A stretch of 8,372 bases of DNA from Acholeplasmataceae bacterium UBA4853 (GTDB lineage: Bacteria > Bacillota_I > Bacilli_A > Acholeplasmatales > Acholeplasmataceae). The stretch covers positions 2,002-10,373 of the forward strand of contig DHEJ01000008.1 of the NCBI GenBank assembly GCA_002399815.1. Direction: 5' to 3'. Shown in pieces: positions 6,110-8,372 of the stretch (positions are counted from its first letter, which is position 1; every line of letters starts with the position of its first letter). The notes under the pieces were generated by a model. The model was not told the origin of the DNA. It was given only the letters and a program-made list of their open reading frames with translations, and made no database searches. Both the position numbers and the translations under genes were made by a program.

Positions 6110-6538
6110 ATGAGAAATTTTTTTCGCAAGTCAATCATAATATTATTCATGTTTATGATTGTGTTTATAGTACTACTGTTTACCAAATTACCTGAATATT
6201 TTGATAGTTATGTTTATATTGATAATTATAGATTTATAGCTCATTTATGGCTGATAGTCTATCGGTTTATAATGTACTTTTCATTTCCAATAATAATAGC
6301 ATTTTTTGAGTGGATAAAGGCTAAAAAAGCGATTCCATACAAAAAATACCTTGTAGAAAACTTCAATGTTCTTTTCTGTACGTATTCACTTATAGCTGCA
6401 GTTTACGCTATATTTGCTATTGATCAGCTTTTGGGAGTTGATGTTTTTGGAAATGCTGATACTTTTTTGTTTGTAACTGGGTTTATTTTTACAACAATAA
6501 TTAACAAAGGAATTCCTGATTTAATACAAATTAAGTAA
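6110..6538 (+). CDS. Unrecognised small membrane protein (about four TM segments) closing the cassette
   Basis: A 142-residue protein starting at ATG 6110 with GAGG (6100-6103) 6 bp upstream, 26 bp after the previous gene. Hydrophobic segments lie at residues ~8-26, ~45-68, ~86-105 and ~118-134. They are separated by a Tyr/Asp-rich loop (PEYFDSYVYIDNYRF), a basic loop (EWIKAKKAIPYKKYL), and a short acidic loop (LLGVDVFGNADTF). The basic N-terminus (MRNFFRKS) and the basic loop after segment 2 suggest both lie in the cytoplasm. No enzyme or transporter motif is seen and I cannot assign a family. Small multi-spanning proteins at the end of defence or toxin operons can be membrane-disrupting effectors or anchors; here that is only a hypothesis from position. 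A T-tract hairpin 44 bp after the stop ends the operon. Confidence 0.75.
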   Translation: MRNFFRKSIIILFMFMIVFIVLLFTKLPEYFDSYVYIDNYRFIAHLWLIVYRFIMYFSFPIIIAFFEWIKAKKAIPYKKYLVENFNVLFCTYSLIAAVYAIFAIDQLLGVDVFGNADTFLFVTGFIFTTIINKGIPDLIQIK

Positions 6539-6582
6539 TTATTCTTATACCATTACCATACAATAATTTAAATACCTAAAAG

Positions 6583-6612
6583 TAAAATTTCATGTGAGAT
6601 TTTATTTTTTTT
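6583..6612 (+). terminator. Rho-independent terminator of the four-gene cassette
   Basis: TAAAATTTCA (6583-6592) pairs with TGAGATTTTA (6595-6604), with one G-T wobble. Eight Ts follow at 6605-6612. On the other strand the stem is followed by CTTTT, so it may also stop the converging operon, although its distance from 6749 makes that less direct. Confidence 0.75.
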
Positions 6613-6615
6613 GTT

Positions 6616-6780
6616 TTGATAGGAAACAATAAGTACTATAAAATAAATACGCTTTTTATTCTTTATGTAGGAATTCTATTGATATTTAATGACTTAACAA
6701 TATTTACTCGTATGAATAGTTATAATATTTACTTTAAATTGGATGCTTCTATTTACTTTTTTGTAGAAATGGTAGATTGA
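6616..6780 (+). other. Weak 54-residue hydrophobic open stretch, possible gene remnant
   Basis: An open + strand frame runs from the T-tract to a TGA at 6778-6780 and overlaps the 3' end of the converging - strand gene. From the TTG at 6616 it would code for 54 residues with one membrane-like segment (NTLFILYVGILLIFND). There is no ribosome site and no ATG start. It may be the remains of a membrane gene or chance in AT-rich DNA. The rest of the 6613-6748 gap holds only two copies of AATATTTACT. Confidence 0.2.
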
Positions 6781-7636
6781 TTTTTGAAATCCATGATTTA
6801 GGAATCTCATATTTCTTGGATAGTAAAGCACCAAGAATGATCCCACGATCACTGGATGCACCACCAATTTTTGCATTCCATTCTATAGTTTCTTCATAGG
6901 ATAAATCTTTATTAAGCATATGAAGAATGAGTGGTATAGACTGTGGTATTTGGCAATTAATGCCTGCATAATCCTTAATAAATGATTTAGTATCAGATAC
7001 TTTTAAGGCAGCTTCTAGATTGGGTTGATATTTACTTGGTGCAAGTTTGATTGCCTCATTTAAGAGTTTATGAATCGGCATGTTATTGATATGTAAGAAG
7101 ATGTAATCAAACATTTGATAATATATGTCATAATCATCAAGTGTGCTAAATAAACCTTTTAATTCAATAGCCTTACTATGAGGAAGGTTTAATGCTCTAG
7201 TGACTAAATAGGGAATGAATCCTACTAAATGATCATCTGTTTTAATAAAATCTAGGGATGCTAGATTTAATTCTTTACTTAATCTTTCATGAATCATTTT
7301 TTTAGTATAACTTTCAACATATCCTTCATATAAACCACCTGGTTTTAAATAACTATATAGTAGATCTTCATAGTCATTAACTGTCATATTGGGATTTAGT
7401 TTTAATCCTTTATAAAGCCATACTAAGATGTTTCCTTGTAGCGTAAAAGAACCAATCTCTGCGTTTGGATAACTATAGTATGATGGTTTAGCTAAATCAT
7501 AATGTGTTTTATTTTGTTTTTGGAATAATAGACTTTCTTTTTCTGATAGTGCTTCTAGGTATTCTGGATTATAAATCCAGTGCACACCTAAGGTAGCGCT
7601 ATTAGCAACCAGTGCACCAATAAGTTCTTGATTCAT
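6749..7636 (-). CDS. ADP-ribosylglycohydrolase/J1-crystallin-like protein lacking key metal ligands
   Basis: A 295-residue protein, ATG at 7636 with GGAG and AAGG just upstream. The fold signature is clear: GALVANSATLGVHWIY at residues 7-22 matches the family's 'GA-x-x-GDALG' start. Residues 62-73 (GSFTLQGNILVW) lie where DraG-type enzymes have the 'TDDT' metal site. KTDDHLVGFIPYL (~130-145) matches the inner helix motif. GGASSDRGIILGALL (258-272) stands where enzymes have 'GGDxDTxAAxxGALLG'. The N-terminal Thr-Asp-Asp is absent, and the first Asp of the C-terminal motif is Ala260 while D263 remains. This is like the J1-crystallin/COG1397 branch, whose members often lack hydrolase activity. 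It is therefore doubtful that the protein removes ADP-ribose. Its start overlaps the ABC ATPase stop as TAATG, so it is translated with an amino-acid transporter. A regulatory or ligand-binding role tied to that transporter is an inference. Confidence 0.8.
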   Translation of the reverse strand: MNQELIGALVANSATLGVHWIYNPEYLEALSEKESLLFQKQNKTHYDLAKPSYYSYPNAEIGSFTLQGNILVWLYKGLKLNPNMTVNDYEDLLYSYLKPGGLYEGYVESYTKKMIHERLSKELNLASLDFIKTDDHLVGFIPYLVTRALNLPHSKAIELKGLFSTLDDYDIYYQMFDYIFLHINNMPIHKLLNEAIKLAPSKYQPNLEAALKVSDTKSFIKDYAGINCQIPQSIPLILHMLNKDLSYEETIEWNAKIGGASSDRGIILGALLSKKYEIPKSWISKINLPFLQKSK

Positions 7637-8340
7637 TATTTCACCTTCTCCATGAATAGTTTTAAGCTTTCACTTTTAGGACGATCTAACATATCTGGAG
7701 TTCCCATTTCAATGATTTGACCTTGATTCATATAAATCACGTAGTCAGCAAAGTCTTTAACAAAACTCATTACATGCGTTACAAAAATAAAGTCCTTTCC
7801 TAAGGTTTTAAGCTCTCTAATAGCACTTAATACTTCATAGGATAATATCGGGTCTAATGATGCTGTTGGTTCATCTAGAAAAATGATTTCAGGATTAATA
7901 CTTAATGCACGAGCTATAGATGCTCTTTGAGCTTCACCACCAGATACATTTTTGGGACGTTTATCTTGCTGATTATCTAAATGCAGCATCGATAAATATT
8001 TAAGTGCTGTATGATTAGCATCAGTTTTAGTAAAACCTCTGGTTTTTTCTAAGACTAATGTAATGTTTTCTTTTAGGGATAAATGAGGAAATAAATTATG
8101 GTTTTGAAAAACAAAACCAATTTTTTTACGGTATACTTCATCATTAACTAAGTAGTTATTAACCTTTATTGTACCTTCAGTTGGTTTTTCTAGTCCTGAT
8201 AATAAACGTATTAATGTTGATTTACCAGAACCTGAGATACCAATAATTGCAACCGATTGATAACCTTCTAAAGTTAAACTTAAGTTTTTTAATACTTCAA
8301 CATCATAGGAATGTGTTAGATTTTTAATATCAATAGTCAT
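7636..8340 (-). CDS. Polar amino acid ABC transporter ATP-binding protein (GlnQ/HisP type)
   Basis: A 234-residue ATPase with all nucleotide-binding motifs. These are Walker A GISGSGKS (residues 34-41), Q-loop FVFQNHNLFPHLS (Q79), signature VSGGEAQRASIARAL (132-146), Walker B IIFLDEPTASLDP (D156, E157) and switch histidine H189 (FVTHVM). The short length and the tail PKSESLKLFMEKV are typical of the polar amino acid uptake subfamily. It would sit on the cytoplasmic face and drive a HisM/GlnP-type permease. The C-terminus of such a permease is encoded directly upstream. The start codon shares its A with that gene's TAA, and AAAGGAAG upstream is a good ribosome site. Its stop overlaps the next gene's start. 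Which amino acid is moved cannot be read from the ATPase; the substrate-binding domain would be outside the window. Confidence 0.92.
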   Translation of the reverse strand: MTIDIKNLTHSYDVEVLKNLSLTLEGYQSVAIIGISGSGKSTLIRLLSGLEKPTEGTIKVNNYLVNDEVYRKKIGFVFQNHNLFPHLSLKENITLVLEKTRGFTKTDANHTALKYLSMLHLDNQQDKRPKNVSGGEAQRASIARALSINPEIIFLDEPTASLDPILSYEVLSAIRELKTLGKDFIFVTHVMSFVKDFADYVIYMNQGQIIEMGTPDMLDRPKSESLKLFMEKVK

Positions 8341-8372
8341 TATGCTAACTTCCTTTCTACATATCTAGATAA
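8340..8372 (-). CDS. C-terminal end of an amino acid ABC transporter permease (cut by window edge)
   Basis: Read on the - strand from the window edge, the last ten codons give LSRYVERKLA followed by TAA at 8340-8342. The TAA overlaps the ATPase start as TAATG. The ending 'LS-R-x-(V/L)-E-R-(K/R)-L' is the usual C-terminus of HisM/GlnP-type polar amino acid permeases. Together with the GlnQ-like ATPase next to it, this makes the call reasonable despite its shortness. Confidence 0.6.
   Translation of the reverse strand, partial: LSRYVERKLA

Noticed and set aside
5983..6186. - strand open frame across the junction of the last two cassette genes
   Set aside because: Antisense shadow in AT-rich DNA without a start signal.
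6694..6876. - strand 60-codon open frame
   Set aside because: Overlaps the ADP-ribosylglycohydrolase-like gene in another frame and has no recognisable feature.
1..8372. CRISPR array, tRNA or rRNA genes
   Set aside because: No regularly spaced direct repeats and no cloverleaf or rRNA-like stretch were seen on either strand.

Overview
The window is AT-rich DNA. Every tryptophan codon I read in the predicted genes is TGG, and no gene needs TGA read as tryptophan, so the standard bacterial code fits. Together with the protein types and strong GGAGG-like ribosome sites, this suggests an Acholeplasma-like mollicute or another low-GC Bacillota. It argues against a Mycoplasma/Spiroplasma-type code. 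The organism is an inference from composition and gene style only.

Left part, + strand (1-2388): the C-terminal part of an FtsX-like ABC permease whose start lies outside the window, a RibD-C/dihydrofolate-reductase-like protein, and a DsbA/FrnE-type thiol oxidoreductase. Hairpins lie at 1630-1659 and 2396-2456. The second sits between the converging dsbA-like gene and the transposase.

Middle part (about 2400-6612), accessory: on the - strand, an IS1182-family transposase that keeps its DDE catalytic core but has lost its N-terminal part. Next is about 330 bp of unassigned, probably degenerate DNA (3710-4030). Then comes a compact + strand cassette of four genes driven by one recognisable promoter with palindromic TGGTAA/TTACCA boxes. 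The genes are an HTH-XRE/ImmA-IrrE (HEYGH) protein, an overlapping PIN-domain protein (DUF3368-like), an unrecognised 111-residue helical protein, and an unrecognised 142-residue protein with about four membrane segments. A good T-tract hairpin (6583-6612) closes the cassette. The first two genes look like a toxin-antitoxin or stress/defence pair. The last two are conserved in position only as far as this window shows, and could turn the pair into a larger membrane-linked system. This is the most likely undescribed system here.

Right part, - strand (6749-8372): an operon read right to left. It holds the last ten codons of a polar-amino-acid ABC permease, its GlnQ/HisP-type ATPase, and an ADP-ribosylglycohydrolase/J1-crystallin-like protein that lacks the usual metal-binding residues. 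The stop and start codons of successive genes overlap as TAATG at both junctions, so the three are probably translationally coupled.
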